64,000 nucleotides of DNA from Microbacterium phyllosphaerae (GTDB taxonomy: Bacteria; Actinomycetota; Actinomycetes; Actinomycetales; Microbacteriaceae): NCBI RefSeq assembly GCF_017876435.1, contig NZ_JAGIOA010000001.1, positions 2,046,001 through 2,110,000 of the forward strand. The letters are read 5' to 3'. Positions 29,364-37,220 of the stretch are shown one piece after another. The position numbers were made by a program, and so were the translations under genes. Each line of letters begins with the position of its first letter. Position 1 is the stretch's first letter. The notes beneath the pieces were generated by a model. That model did no database searches, was not told the origin of the DNA, and saw only the letters and a program-made list of their open reading frames with translations.

Positions 29364-30359
29364 TCAGATGCCGTTGCCCGCGCGGATCTTTCCGACGGGC
29401 TCGCCGCCCCCCAGCACGTCGAGCGAGAGGGCCGCGCCGAGGGACTCGACATCGGCTTCGGCGAGTGCACCCGCACGTGCCAGCAGAGTCGCCGCCACGA
29501 TCGTCGACGCGCGGGCGCCGCCGTCGAGCATCTTCAGTGCGACGGTGGTCCCGTTCGGGGCGACCATCACCATGACTCCCTCGGCGCCGCCCTTGGCGAA
29601 GACGCCGAGCTTCTCGATCGCGATGGTGTCGGGGCGTCCGGGGCCGTCGATCGTCCAGGGGTGCTCGCGAACAGCGCGCACCAGCGATCCGGCCACGCGG
29701 TGGAGTGCGAACGGGGAACGGTCCGAGGCGGTCCCGATCCGGTGGATCGATCGTGCCAGCCCCGTGAGCGTGATGGCATACACCGGGGCTCCGCAGCCGT
29801 CGATCGCCGTGTGCGCGATCTTCTCGCCGGTGAGGCGTTCGATGACGTCGCGGATGTGCACCTGCAGGGGGTGAGCGGCGTCGAGGTATCCGTCTACGGG
29901 CCAGCCGGTCGCGACGCAGGCACGCAGCATCGCCGCATGCTTGCCCGAGCAGTTCATGCGGATGCGGGTCTGTGCGCCGTGCTCGCGCACGAGTTCGTCA
30001 CGAGCTGCCGTGTCGCTCGGCCACGCGGGTGGGCAGCCCAGGGCATCTTCGGTGAGTCCGCCTGCGGTCAGCACGTCACGGACCACCGATGCATGACGGT
30101 CCGTGCCGCTGTGGCTCGCGGTCGACATGGCGAGCTGCTCTCCCTCGAGGGAGGCGCCTGCCGTGATGCATGCCACGGCCTGCAGAGGCTTGAGGCTCGA
30201 CCGAGGCAGGATCAGGGCATCGGCGTTGCCGTGCCGGGCGATGACCTCGCCGTCGGGGGAGAGCACCACCGCCGCCCCCGCATGGCGGGATTCGACGAAC
30301 CCGCTCCGCTCGACGACGGCAAGTTCCACAGCATCCTGAACGGTGAGAGTCTCCAACAC
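29364..30359 (-). CDS. Asparaginase II family protein
   Basis: 331 residues from GTG 30359. The Asparaginase_II family is distinct from the E. coli AnsA/AnsB fold; the Rhizobium etli enzyme is the characterised example. Conserved parts here are VERSGFVESRHAG, the SSLKPLQA motif with Ser and Lys, STASHSGTDRH, MNCSGKHAAML, DGCGAPVYA and IAIEKLGVFAKGGAEGV. The Ser-Lys pair and MNCSGKH fit the proposed active site. The start is fixed by TATCCT at 30371-30366, six bases upstream; a longer frame would overlap the divergent OsmC promoter. It likely deaminates asparagine to aspartate plus ammonia. Confidence 0.88.
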   Translation of the reverse strand: MLETLTVQDAVELAVVERSGFVESRHAGAAVVLSPDGEVIARHGNADALILPRSSLKPLQAVACITAGASLEGEQLAMSTASHSGTDRHASVVRDVLTAGGLTEDALGCPPAWPSDTAARDELVREHGAQTRIRMNCSGKHAAMLRACVATGWPVDGYLDAAHPLQVHIRDVIERLTGEKIAHTAIDGCGAPVYAITLTGLARSIHRIGTASDRSPFALHRVAGSLVRAVREHPWTIDGPGRPDTIAIEKLGVFAKGGAEGVMVMVAPNGTTVALKMLDGGARASTIVAATLLARAGALAEADVESLGAALSLDVLGGGEPVGKIRAGNGI

Positions 30360-30365
30360 CTCCCA

Positions 30366-30371
30366 AGGATA
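30366..30371 (-). promoter_or_regulatory. -10 element TATCCT of the asparaginase gene
   Basis: TATCCT on the minus strand, six bases before GTG 30359; part of an 85-bp divergent promoter region shared with the OsmC gene. Confidence 0.5.
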
Positions 30372-30432
30372 TCGTCGGATGCTGCCGCCGCTGCGACAGA
30401 GCACCGCGGTTCCCGACGTCGGATGCGGCTGG

Positions 30433-30438
30433 CAGACT
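30433..30438 (+). promoter_or_regulatory. -10 element CAGACT of the OsmC gene
   Basis: CAGACT, a one-base variant of the usual hexamer, six bases before ATG 30445. Confidence 0.4.
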
Positions 30439-30444
30439 GTCGGC

Positions 30445-30939
30445 ATGGCAGATCGTCCCACGCCCCTCGGCGAGCACCGCTACTCACTCACCTCGACCTG
30501 GACCGGTAACTCCGGGACAGGCACGAGCGGCTATCGGGATTATCGGCGCGACGTCACGCTGGAGGTCGAGGGCAAGCCCGAGATCCTGGCCTCCGCGGAC
30601 AAGCCCTTCCGTGGCGATCCGTCGCGCTGGAACCCCGAAGATCTCCTCCTCGCCTCGCTGTCCGAGTGCCATCTGCTCTCGTACCTGCATGCCTGCGTCA
30701 CGGCGGGCGTCGTGGTCGTCTCGTATCGAGACACCGCCTCGGGCATGATGCGGGAGAACGGTGCAGGCGGAGGTGCGTTCGTCGAGGTCATGCTGCGTCC
30801 CGAGGTCGTCGTCGCCGACGCATCCATGATCGATGCGGCCGAGCGCGCGCACGCTCAGGCGAACGAATGGTGCTTCATCGCGAACTCGATGAACTTCCCG
30901 GTGCGGCACGAGGCCACGGTGCGCGCGCAGCAGGGCTGA
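30445..30939 (+). CDS. OsmC/Ohr-family peroxiredoxin-like protein
   Basis: 164 residues. OsmC proteins reduce organic hydroperoxides through two cysteines at the dimer interface. Both are in place here: one in LASLSECHLLSYL near 74 and one in ANEWCFIANSMNFPV near 144. ATG 30445 is chosen from the -10-like CAGACT six bases upstream. The E-S-rich N-terminus (HRYSLTSTWTGNSGTGTSGYRDY) is the usual YfkB/OsmC opening. A hairpin (GCGAC/GTCGC around CCGTCCGGACGG, 30950-30972) after the stop may end transcription. Confidence 0.9.
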   Translation: MADRPTPLGEHRYSLTSTWTGNSGTGTSGYRDYRRDVTLEVEGKPEILASADKPFRGDPSRWNPEDLLLASLSECHLLSYLHACVTAGVVVVSYRDTASGMMRENGAGGGAFVEVMLRPEVVVADASMIDAAERAHAQANEWCFIANSMNFPVRHEATVRAQQG

Positions 30940-31032
30940 GGGTCCATCCGCGACTTCCGTCCGGACGGTCGCAGCCCGACACCGTGAGGTAGAGCGTACC
31001 CGAGAGGGCAGCGATCACGCGACCGAACAGCG

Positions 31033-31812
31033 TCAGCGGCGCTCGTGCGGCAGTGCCTGCTTGATCTTCTCGATCGTGCCCTGGGCGGGGGCTTCGTTGT
31101 ACGCGTCCGCGAGCTCCTGCCCGGAGAGTGCGTGGATCGCAGCCATGATCTCGTCGGTCGCGAGTCTGCGCGCGCGCCCGCTGGTGGCGGGGCCGTGCGG
31201 AGACAGGTCGAGCGGCTCGCCGAACCTCACGGTGATGCGTTCCTTCAGCGTCGGAACCTTGGCGCCGACCGGCATCACGGTGTCAGTGCCGATCAGCCCC
31301 ACGGGGACGACAGGCGCTCCCGTCTGCAGGGCGAGGAACGCGACTCCCGTGCGGCCCTTGTAGAGGCGGCCGTCGGTGGACCGCGTGCCTTCGGGGTAGA
31401 GAGCGACCGCGAGGCCCTCGTCGAGCAGCTGGCGCTGGACGTCGAGTGCATCCAGAGCGGCCTTCCCTGCGCCGCGGCGCACGGAGATGGCGCCGATGGA
31501 CTCGAAGAAGGTCTTGCTGAGCCAGCCCTTCACGCCTGTCCCCTCGAAGTACGTGGACTTGGCGAGGAAGTGCACGGGCCTCGGCGCCGCGACCGGGATC
31601 GCGATCGAGTCGATGAACGACAGGTGATTGCTCGCGAAGATCACGGGGCCGTCGTGCGGCACGTTCTCGCGGCCTTCGATGCGCGGTCGATAGATGGTTC
31701 GAGCGAGCGGGGTGATGAGGCTGCGGCCCAGCGCGTAGGCGAAGCCGGCGTGACGAGGCTTCTCAGTCTCTGCGGGCGATGCTTCGGGCTCCACGGACTG
31801 CTCTGACGTCAT
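31033..31812 (-). CDS. 1-acyl-sn-glycerol-3-phosphate acyltransferase (PlsC family)
   Basis: 259 residues. PlsC-type enzymes acylate lysophosphatidic acid in phospholipid synthesis at the cytoplasmic face. The HX4D catalytic motif is NHLSFID near 61-67. The glycerol-phosphate binding motif is YPEGTRSTDGRLYKGRTGVAFLA, with the EGTR block near 140, followed by VVPVGLIGTDTVMPVG. There is no strong membrane helix; association is probably peripheral. ATG 31812 is preceded by TAATCT at six bases. Actinobacterial genomes carry several PlsC paralogues, so its specific acceptor is uncertain. Confidence 0.92.
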   Translation of the reverse strand: MTSEQSVEPEASPAETEKPRHAGFAYALGRSLITPLARTIYRPRIEGRENVPHDGPVIFASNHLSFIDSIAIPVAAPRPVHFLAKSTYFEGTGVKGWLSKTFFESIGAISVRRGAGKAALDALDVQRQLLDEGLAVALYPEGTRSTDGRLYKGRTGVAFLALQTGAPVVPVGLIGTDTVMPVGAKVPTLKERITVRFGEPLDLSPHGPATSGRARRLATDEIMAAIHALSGQELADAYNEAPAQGTIEKIKQALPHERR

Positions 31813-31818
31813 CAGAGC

Positions 31819-31824
31819 AGATTA
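31819..31824 (-). promoter_or_regulatory. -10 element TAATCT of the acyltransferase gene
   Basis: TAATCT on the minus strand, six bases before ATG 31812. Confidence 0.5.
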
Positions 31825-31934
31825 CCCCCGGATCCATGCCTCGGTGGGAATGAAGCTTCAGGCGCGCCTCCCAGCATCGACAAAGGGGTATGGGGGATGA
31901 TGGGGTGTCCCGCCCGCGATCCCGAGGTCTCACT

Positions 31935-32924
31935 GTGCGCAAGCGTCCGCTCATCGTCCTGTCCACCGTCGCTGCGGCGACCCTGCTCCTGGCCGGTTGT
32001 GCCGGCGGCTCGACCCCCGATGCGACGGAGACCCCTGACGCCTCTGCGCAGACCTCCTGCCTCGCCGATCTCCAGTCGGGGGCGGGGTCCGATGCCGTCA
32101 CGGTCGACGGAACCGGTGCCGATGCGAAGGTGACCGTCCCCGCGGATGCCGATCTCACCGAAGCCCAGAGGTCCGTCGTGGTCGAGGGCGACGGCGACGA
32201 CGTCATGCCCGGCGATCTCGTCTCCCTGCGCTATCAGCTCGTCGACGCCACGACCAACGAGGTGCTCAGCACGTCTGAGCGGGGCCCTGACGGCGTACTG
32301 TCGGCCCTTCTCGCGGTGCAGCAGCCGCAGCAGATCGTGGATCCGACCCAGTCGACCGTCTTCACCGTCGCCGCGGAGTGCCTTCCGATCGGCTCGAGCG
32401 TCGTCCTGACTCTTCCTGCAGCGCAGGAGGGCATGAACCCGAGCGTGCTCTACGTCGAGACCATCGAGGAGCTGCCGACCATCGCGTCCGGCTCCGACGT
32501 CGACGCGACCGAGGGCATGCCGACCGTGGAGCTCGACGACGCCGGCTCGCCGACGATCACCCTCCCGGACTCCGACGCTCCCACCGAGACGGAGGTCGCC
32601 GTCCTCAAGCAGGGCGACGGTGCCGTCGTCGGTGCCGGCGACCTGGTCACGGTGCAGTACCGCGGCGTGAAGTGGTCGGACGGCAGCGAGTTCGACTCCA
32701 GCTGGAGCCGAGACGCCGCGCCGTCGCAGTTCCAGACGAGCGGGGTCGTGACCGGCTTCAAGATGGCTCTCGAAGGCCAGAAGGTCGGCTCCCAGGTCAT
32801 CGTCACCATGCCTCCGAAGGACGGCTACGGCGAGGGCGAGATCAACGAGAACGATCTCGTCGGCGAGACCCTGACGTTCGTCGTCGACATCCTCGCGACC
32901 ACGCCGATCGAGCAGGCCGAGTAA
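31935..32924 (+). CDS. FKBP-type peptidyl-prolyl isomerase lipoprotein
   Basis: 329 residues from GTG 31935, which has GAGG eight bases upstream and gives a short basic lipoprotein signal peptide ending in the lipobox LLAGC. A Thr/Asp-rich linker follows. Then come two FKBP-like domains: a degenerate one (about 75-170, DVMPGDLVSLRYQLVDA) and a canonical one (about 225-325, GDLVTVQYRGVKWSDGSEFDSSW ... GFKMALEGQKVGSQVIVTMPP). The canonical domain has most of the aromatic pocket. The protein should sit outside the membrane, anchored by lipid, and help fold exported proteins. The tandem arrangement with one degraded domain is known in actinobacterial FKBPs. Confidence 0.9.
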   Translation: MRKRPLIVLSTVAAATLLLAGCAGGSTPDATETPDASAQTSCLADLQSGAGSDAVTVDGTGADAKVTVPADADLTEAQRSVVVEGDGDDVMPGDLVSLRYQLVDATTNEVLSTSERGPDGVLSALLAVQQPQQIVDPTQSTVFTVAAECLPIGSSVVLTLPAAQEGMNPSVLYVETIEELPTIASGSDVDATEGMPTVELDDAGSPTITLPDSDAPTETEVAVLKQGDGAVVGAGDLVTVQYRGVKWSDGSEFDSSWSRDAAPSQFQTSGVVTGFKMALEGQKVGSQVIVTMPPKDGYGEGEINENDLVGETLTFVVDILATTPIEQAE

Positions 32925-32949
32925 GCACGGCGGGGTGCAGGGGGTGGCC

Positions 32950-32955
32950 TAGGCT
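32950..32955 (+). promoter_or_regulatory. -10 element TAGGCT of dxr
   Basis: TAGGCT, six bases before ATG 32962. Confidence 0.55.
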
Positions 32956-32961
32956 GGCGGC

Positions 32962-34044
32962 ATGCGTCGCATCATCGTCCTCGGCTCCACCGGCTCCATC
33001 GGCACTCAGGCGCTCGACGTCATCCGCGCCAATCCGCGGCGATTCGAACTCGTCGGCCTCGCTGCGGGGTCCAACGCCGAGATGCTGGCCGAGCAGGCGC
33101 AGCAGTTCCAGGTCGAGAGCACAGCCCTCGGCGCCGCCGAGGCCGAGCAGCTGGTGCGAGACGTAGACGCCGATGTGGTGCTCAACGCCATCACCGGATC
33201 GATCGGTCTCGGCTCCACGCTCGCCGCGCTCGAGGCCGGACGTACGCTCGCGCTCGCGAACAAGGAGTCGCTCATCGTCGGCGGTCAGCTGGTGCTCGCG
33301 GCTGCGGCCCCCGACCAGATCGTCCCGGTGGATTCCGAGCACTCGGCCATCGCCCAGGCTCTGCGCAGCGGCACGCACGCGGAGGTGCGACGGCTGGTCG
33401 TCACGGCGTCCGGAGGACCGTTCCGCGGGCGTTCACGCGACGAGATGCTCCAGGTCACTCCGCAGGAGGCGCTCGCGCACCCGACGTGGGACATGGGACG
33501 CATGGTCACCACGAACTCCGCGACGCTGGTGAACAAGGGCCTCGAGGTGATCGAGGCGCACCTGCTGTTCGACATCGCCTACGACGACATCGATGTCGTC
33601 GTGCATCCGCAGTCGGTCGTGCACTCGATGGTGGAGTTCATCGACGGATCCACGATCGCCCAGGCATCCCCTCCAGACATGCGTCTGCCCATCTCGCTCG
33701 GTCTCGACTGGCCGAATCGCGTCGGTGGTGTGGGAAGCCCGCTCGACTGGACCAGGGCAACGTCCTGGACGTTCGAGCCTCTCGACGACAAGGCGTTCCC
33801 GTCCGTCGCTCTCGCCAAGGCTGTGGGGCGCGCGGGCGCCACGTTCCCCGCCGTCTACAACGCGGCGAACGAGCAGGCCGTCGACGCGTTCCACGAGGGA
33901 CGCCTGTCGTTCCTCGGCATCGTCGACACGATCTCCCGAGTGGTCGACGCGCACGAGCCGCCTCAGGCTCTGACGGTCGAGTCCCTGGCGGCCGCCGAGG
34001 AGTGGGCACGACGCAAGGCCGACCAGCTGATCGCGAAAGCCTGA
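32962..34044 (+). CDS. dxr: 1-deoxy-D-xylulose-5-phosphate reductoisomerase
   Basis: 360 residues. Dxr makes 2-C-methyl-D-erythritol 4-phosphate, the first committed step of the MEP isoprenoid pathway, using NADPH and a divalent metal. The NADPH fold opens with [15 protein letters not shown]. Metal and substrate residues lie in [23 protein letters not shown] and [44 protein letters not shown] and [22 protein letters not shown] complete the signature. A TAGGCT element six bases before the ATG suggests leaderless transcription. ispG of the same pathway is in the window at 40.7 kb. Confidence 0.97.
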   Translation: MRRIIVLGSTGSIGTQALDVIRANPRRFELVGLAAGSNAEMLAEQAQQFQVESTALGAAEAEQLVRDVDADVVLNAITGSIGLGSTLAALEAGRTLALANKESLIVGGQLVLAAAAPDQIVPVDSEHSAIAQALRSGTHAEVRRLVVTASGGPFRGRSRDEMLQVTPQEALAHPTWDMGRMVTTNSATLVNKGLEVIEAHLLFDIAYDDIDVVVHPQSVVHSMVEFIDGSTIAQASPPDMRLPISLGLDWPNRVGGVGSPLDWTRATSWTFEPLDDKAFPSVALAKAVGRAGATFPAVYNAANEQAVDAFHEGRLSFLGIVDTISRVVDAHEPPQALTVESLAAAEEWARRKADQLIAKA

Positions 34045-34049
34045 CTCGA

Positions 34050-34080
34050 CAGCGGCCGCAACGGATCGCTGCGGCCGCTG
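34050..34080. terminator. Bidirectional hairpin between dxr and the Mur ligase gene
   Basis: A perfect 11-bp stem CAGCGGCCGCA/TGCGGCCGCTG with a 9-base loop, in the 43-bp gap between two convergent stop codons; it can serve both strands. Confidence 0.75.
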
Positions 34081-34087
34081 ATCGGGT

Positions 34088-35710
34088 TCAGTCCTCGTCC
34101 GCGTAGGGAACGGGCCAGTGCGAGTCGGGCACCGGCCATCCCGCGGCCCGCAGCGCCCGTCGAGCCAGCTCACGCGCAGAGTACGGGGTGCGCACACCGC
34201 GGATGTCGCGGTAGTCCTGGTGTCCAGGACCCGCCCACAGGATCGAGTCGCCCTCGCCCACCATCCCGACGGCGGCCACGATGGCGGTCTCGGGCGGCGA
34301 GTACTCGAAGATCTCGGCGTCGGGTCGTGCCTTGCGGGCTCCGGCGACGAGGGTGGCCCTGATCGAATCCGGGTCCTCGAAACGAGGATGGTGGTCTGTC
34401 ACGACGAGGATGTCACTGCCTTCGACAGCCGTGCGAGCCATGTCGTATCGCTTGCTGGCGTCGCGGTCGCCGTCTGCACCGAAGAGCATCAGCACCTTGC
34501 CGGGCGTGACGCGGCGCACGGCGGCGAGGGTCTTCTCGAAGGCGTCGGGGGAGTGCCCGAAGTCCACGAACACCACAGGCCCAGTGTCGCCGGACACGAG
34601 CTGGGTGCGACCGGGGAGGTGGGCGTCGATGCCGCCGTCGCGGTCGAGGGCCGCGACGATCCGATCCCACTCGTAGCCGCCTTCGAGCAGCATCACGATC
34701 GCCAGGGCAGCGTTCGCGGCCATGTGAGGTCCGATCACCGGGACGGTGGTCGTGTGGGATCCCGCAGGGCCGGACATCGTGAAGGTGGTTCCCGACGCGC
34801 GTTCGTCGTCGATCACGACGACCCAGTCGGCACGCGCCGCGGCGTCGGGATCGGCCGCGATGGACGGCGTTCCGACGGTGACGACGGGGATCTCCGCTCG
34901 CTGCACCACGATCGCCCCGTTGGGGGAGTCGAGGCACACCACACCACGCGTCGCGCGGTCGGGTCGGAAGAGCGGGAGCTTGGCCTCGAAGTACTCCTCC
35001 ATGTCGGCGTAGTCGTCGAGGTGGTCATGGCTGAGGTTGGTGAATCCGGCGACGTCGAAGCGGATGCCGTCGACACGGTGACGCGAGAGCGCCTGCGCGC
35101 TGACCTCGACGGCCACGGCCTCGACGTCACGCTCGCGCATCAGCGCGAGCAGCGCATGCATCTCGGAGGCCTCGGGGGTCGTGAGCCTGGAGACGATGAC
35201 CTCGCCGGCGATGTGCCGCTCGGCGGTGGAGGAGAGGCCGGTGACCACGCCGAGCTGGTCGAGGATGCCCTCGAGCAGGTGTGACACGCTCGTCTTGCCG
35301 TTCGTCCCCGTCGTCGCGAACAGCAGAGGCAGCGGCTCGCCTGCTCCGGTGCCGTAGACCCAGGCGCTCAGCGCACCGAGCACGGCCCGCGGGTCGTCGA
35401 CCACGAGCACGGGGAGGCCCGCGGATTCGGCGATCTCAGCACCCGCCTCATCGGTGATGACCGCGACGGCGCCCTTCTCGGCGGCGGTGACCGCGAACTC
35501 GGCGCCGTGGCGGTTCACGCCCCGGATCGCGACGAAGGCCTCGCCGGGGCGGAGATCTGCGGTGGCGAGGGTGATCCCCGACAGGGTGACACCGCTCACC
35601 TCCCCGCGGACGTCTCGTGCGAATCGAGAGGCGAGTTCGGACAGCTCGCGCCGGGGCGGGTTCGCGGGGCGGAGCACGGGAGGCAGGCTCGGTTGTTGTT
35701 CAATCGACAT
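34088..35710 (-). CDS. MurE-like Mur ligase
   Basis: 540 residues, the three-domain Mur ligase layout. There is an N-terminal UDP-binding domain, a central ATPase with P-loop ATTGTNGKTS near 130 and substrate residues LSHDHLDDYADMEEYF, and a C-terminal Rossmann domain with DFGHSPDAFEKTL. MurE adds the third amino acid to UDP-MurNAc-Ala-Glu. Two recognition motifs differ from diaminopimelate-adding MurE: DNPR is replaced by HHPR (in TDHHPRFEDP near 440), and GKGHE by GPGHQ. The gene is alone, outside a division and cell wall cluster. It could be the main MurE of an organism with non-DAP peptidoglycan or a paralogue of unknown specificity. Confidence 0.85.
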   Translation of the reverse strand: MSIEQQPSLPPVLRPANPPRRELSELASRFARDVRGEVSGVTLSGITLATADLRPGEAFVAIRGVNRHGAEFAVTAAEKGAVAVITDEAGAEIAESAGLPVLVVDDPRAVLGALSAWVYGTGAGEPLPLLFATTGTNGKTSVSHLLEGILDQLGVVTGLSSTAERHIAGEVIVSRLTTPEASEMHALLALMRERDVEAVAVEVSAQALSRHRVDGIRFDVAGFTNLSHDHLDDYADMEEYFEAKLPLFRPDRATRGVVCLDSPNGAIVVQRAEIPVVTVGTPSIAADPDAAARADWVVVIDDERASGTTFTMSGPAGSHTTTVPVIGPHMAANAALAIVMLLEGGYEWDRIVAALDRDGGIDAHLPGRTQLVSGDTGPVVFVDFGHSPDAFEKTLAAVRRVTPGKVLMLFGADGDRDASKRYDMARTAVEGSDILVVTDHHPRFEDPDSIRATLVAGARKARPDAEIFEYSPPETAIVAAVGMVGEGDSILWAGPGHQDYRDIRGVRTPYSARELARRALRAAGWPVPDSHWPVPYADED

Positions 35711-35720
35711 GTCGCATCCA

Positions 35721-35745
35721 TGATCTCACGGCTCCGGAGAGATCA
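35721..35745. promoter_or_regulatory. Inverted repeat just upstream of the Mur ligase gene
   Basis: TGATCTC/GAGATCA, a perfect 7-bp inverted repeat with an 11-base spacer, 10 bases before the Mur ligase start (minus strand). It could be an operator or a leader hairpin. Confidence 0.3.
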
Positions 35746-35754
35746 CGGGGTGCG

Positions 35755-35792
35755 GCACGTCTCCTCGACCACGGCAGGCCGAGGAGACGTGC
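35755..35792 (-). terminator. Terminator of the ycnI operon
   Basis: A perfect 13-bp stem GCACGTCTCCTCG/CGAGGAGACGTGC with a 12-base loop, six bases after the YcnI stop on the minus strand. Confidence 0.75.
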
Positions 35793-35798
35793 GAGGCG

Positions 35799-36470
35799 TC
35801 ACACCTTGCGGCGGTACGCCAGCACGGAGACGATGAGCGCGGCGATGCCGGCGACGAGACCACCTGCACCCAGCGCCGTGCCGAGAGCATCCGGCGTGTC
35901 CGTCTCGTCAGCGGCGGTCTCCGGCGTCGTGCTCGAGTCGTGCTCGCCGTGGCCGTCTGCGGCAGCGGCTGCCACGGACACCACGGGAGCCGGAGCGTCG
36001 AGGCTGTGCGGGTCCTCGCCGTCCTCCGCCAGCTGGGTCCATTCGGTGCTTCCCTCGACGCAGGTCTGGATCACGGGGAACGCGAGGGTCTCGGGCGTGT
36101 CCTCGTCGAGGCCGACCGACATGCTGACGGCGCCGCGCAGGTCGGTCGGCACCGGTGCGACCGCGGTGTAAGTGACTGCGCTGACGAGGCCGTCATCACC
36201 CTTCTCGATGTCGATCGTCCAGTCGCTGTCCATGGTGGGTGCGACCGAGGCGAGGCCCTCGGGCATCGTGACCTTCAACGAGGTGGTGGGGGAGTTGTCG
36301 CAGCCGTGGGCGAACGAGAACGTCAGCACGCCGTGGTCTCCGGCGACGAGCTCGTCGGGGCTGACGCTGACGTGGGCGCTGGCCATCGCGGGGATCGCGA
36401 GAGCGAGGACAGCGCCGCCGATCAATCCGACAGTGAGGTTGCGGCGGGTGCGGGTGGTGGTGGAACGCAT
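35799..36470 (-). CDS. ycnI: YcnI-family copper-binding exported protein
   Basis: 223 residues from ATG 36470, with AGGAG about eight bases upstream; the longer open frame lacks a signal. It has a classical signal peptide (about 1-31) cut after ASA, giving a mature N-terminal His followed by VSVSPDELVAG. The family (DUF1775) binds Cu(II) through that His with conserved Glu and Trp residues; MDSDWTIDIEKG supplies a Trp. After an Asp/His-rich linker (DGHGEHD), a C-terminal membrane helix (about 197-217) anchors it, with a short RRKV tail. It is paired with the His-containing membrane protein upstream, pointing to copper handling at the cell surface. Confidence 0.88.
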   Translation of the reverse strand: MRSTTTRTRRNLTVGLIGGAVLALAIPAMASAHVSVSPDELVAGDHGVLTFSFAHGCDNSPTTSLKVTMPEGLASVAPTMDSDWTIDIEKGDDGLVSAVTYTAVAPVPTDLRGAVSMSVGLDEDTPETLAFPVIQTCVEGSTEWTQLAEDGEDPHSLDAPAPVVSVAAAAADGHGEHDSSTTPETAADETDTPDALGTALGAGGLVAGIAALIVSVLAYRRKV

Positions 36471-36565
36471 GAGGGAACTCCTGATTGCTGTGGTGCGGGC
36501 GCGCCGAGATGAGCGCGGCATCCGCGAGGTGAGGAAAGGGGCGCCTCGATGAGGCGATGCGGTGA

Positions 36566-37138
36566 TCAGGCGCGCGCCGGGGGTCCTCGACGCGAAAGGG
36601 AGGTGGAGAGAGCAGTGTCGACCAGCAGGGGGAGGGCGAAGATCGGAGCTGCGGGGCGCGCATGACCCGCGCGGAACAGCGTGACGGCGCGACGCCACTG
36701 CGCCTGCACCCACCCGGCGATCGCACGCACCATCGACTCGCCGTGCCACAGCAGCGCGGTGGTGGCGACGGCGGCGACGATGTGGCCGATCAGCATGAGC
36801 AGGTCAGGAGCGGTGGCTGCGCTGACCGGGCCGAGCGCGGAGAGATCGACGTGATGCTGGTGCCCGGAGATCACGGTCGTGCCGGTCGGGGCGCCCAGGA
36901 GCTGGAACACGACGTGGAAGGCGGCCTGGCTGACGAGCACTGTCGCCGCGACGCGGATTCGGGAGACGCGCGCCCCGATGATCAGAGCGGTGATCGGCAC
37001 CACCAGCGCCGCGACAGCGAGCACGAGCAGAGGATGCGGTGCGGCTCCGCCCGCGATCGTGTGCGACGTCGCTGCGATGACCGTGGCCACAGCCGACGCC
37101 GAAGCCGCGCGCAGGAGTCGCAGCTGGCGGGAGGTCAC
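36566..37138 (-). CDS. Membrane protein paired with YcnI
   Basis: 190 residues with four to five hydrophobic segments (about 10-30, 35-57, 62-85 and 110-130) and histidines at membrane edges, including SGHQHHVDL near 93. No known domain is recognised with certainty. It is the first gene of a two-gene unit with ycnI, 95 bases apart. Similar small membrane proteins accompany YcnI, CopC/CopD-like and Cox assembly genes in actinobacteria, so a role in copper uptake or sensing is plausible but inferred. GTG 37138 has TAGGCT six bases upstream. Confidence 0.7.
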   Translation of the reverse strand: MTSRQLRLLRAASASAVATVIAATSHTIAGGAAPHPLLVLAVAALVVPITALIIGARVSRIRVAATVLVSQAAFHVVFQLLGAPTGTTVISGHQHHVDLSALGPVSAATAPDLLMLIGHIVAAVATTALLWHGESMVRAIAGWVQAQWRRAVTLFRAGHARPAAPIFALPLLVDTALSTSLSRRGPPARA

Positions 37139-37144
37139 CCGACA

Positions 37145-37150
37145 AGCCTA
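37145..37150 (-). promoter_or_regulatory. -10 element TAGGCT of the YcnI-pair membrane protein gene
   Basis: TAGGCT on the minus strand, six bases before GTG 37138. Confidence 0.55.
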
Positions 37151-37208
37151 ACGGGAGTGCGCGGTGAGCCTCGTCGCGGCGTGGGGCGTATTCCTAGACT
37201 GCGAGCAC

Positions 37209-37214
37209 TAGCTT
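37209..37214 (+). promoter_or_regulatory. -10 element TAGCTT of rseP
   Basis: TAGCTT, six bases before GTG 37221; a second TAGACT lies at 37194-37199. Confidence 0.5.
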
Positions 37215-37220
37215 GGGGGA

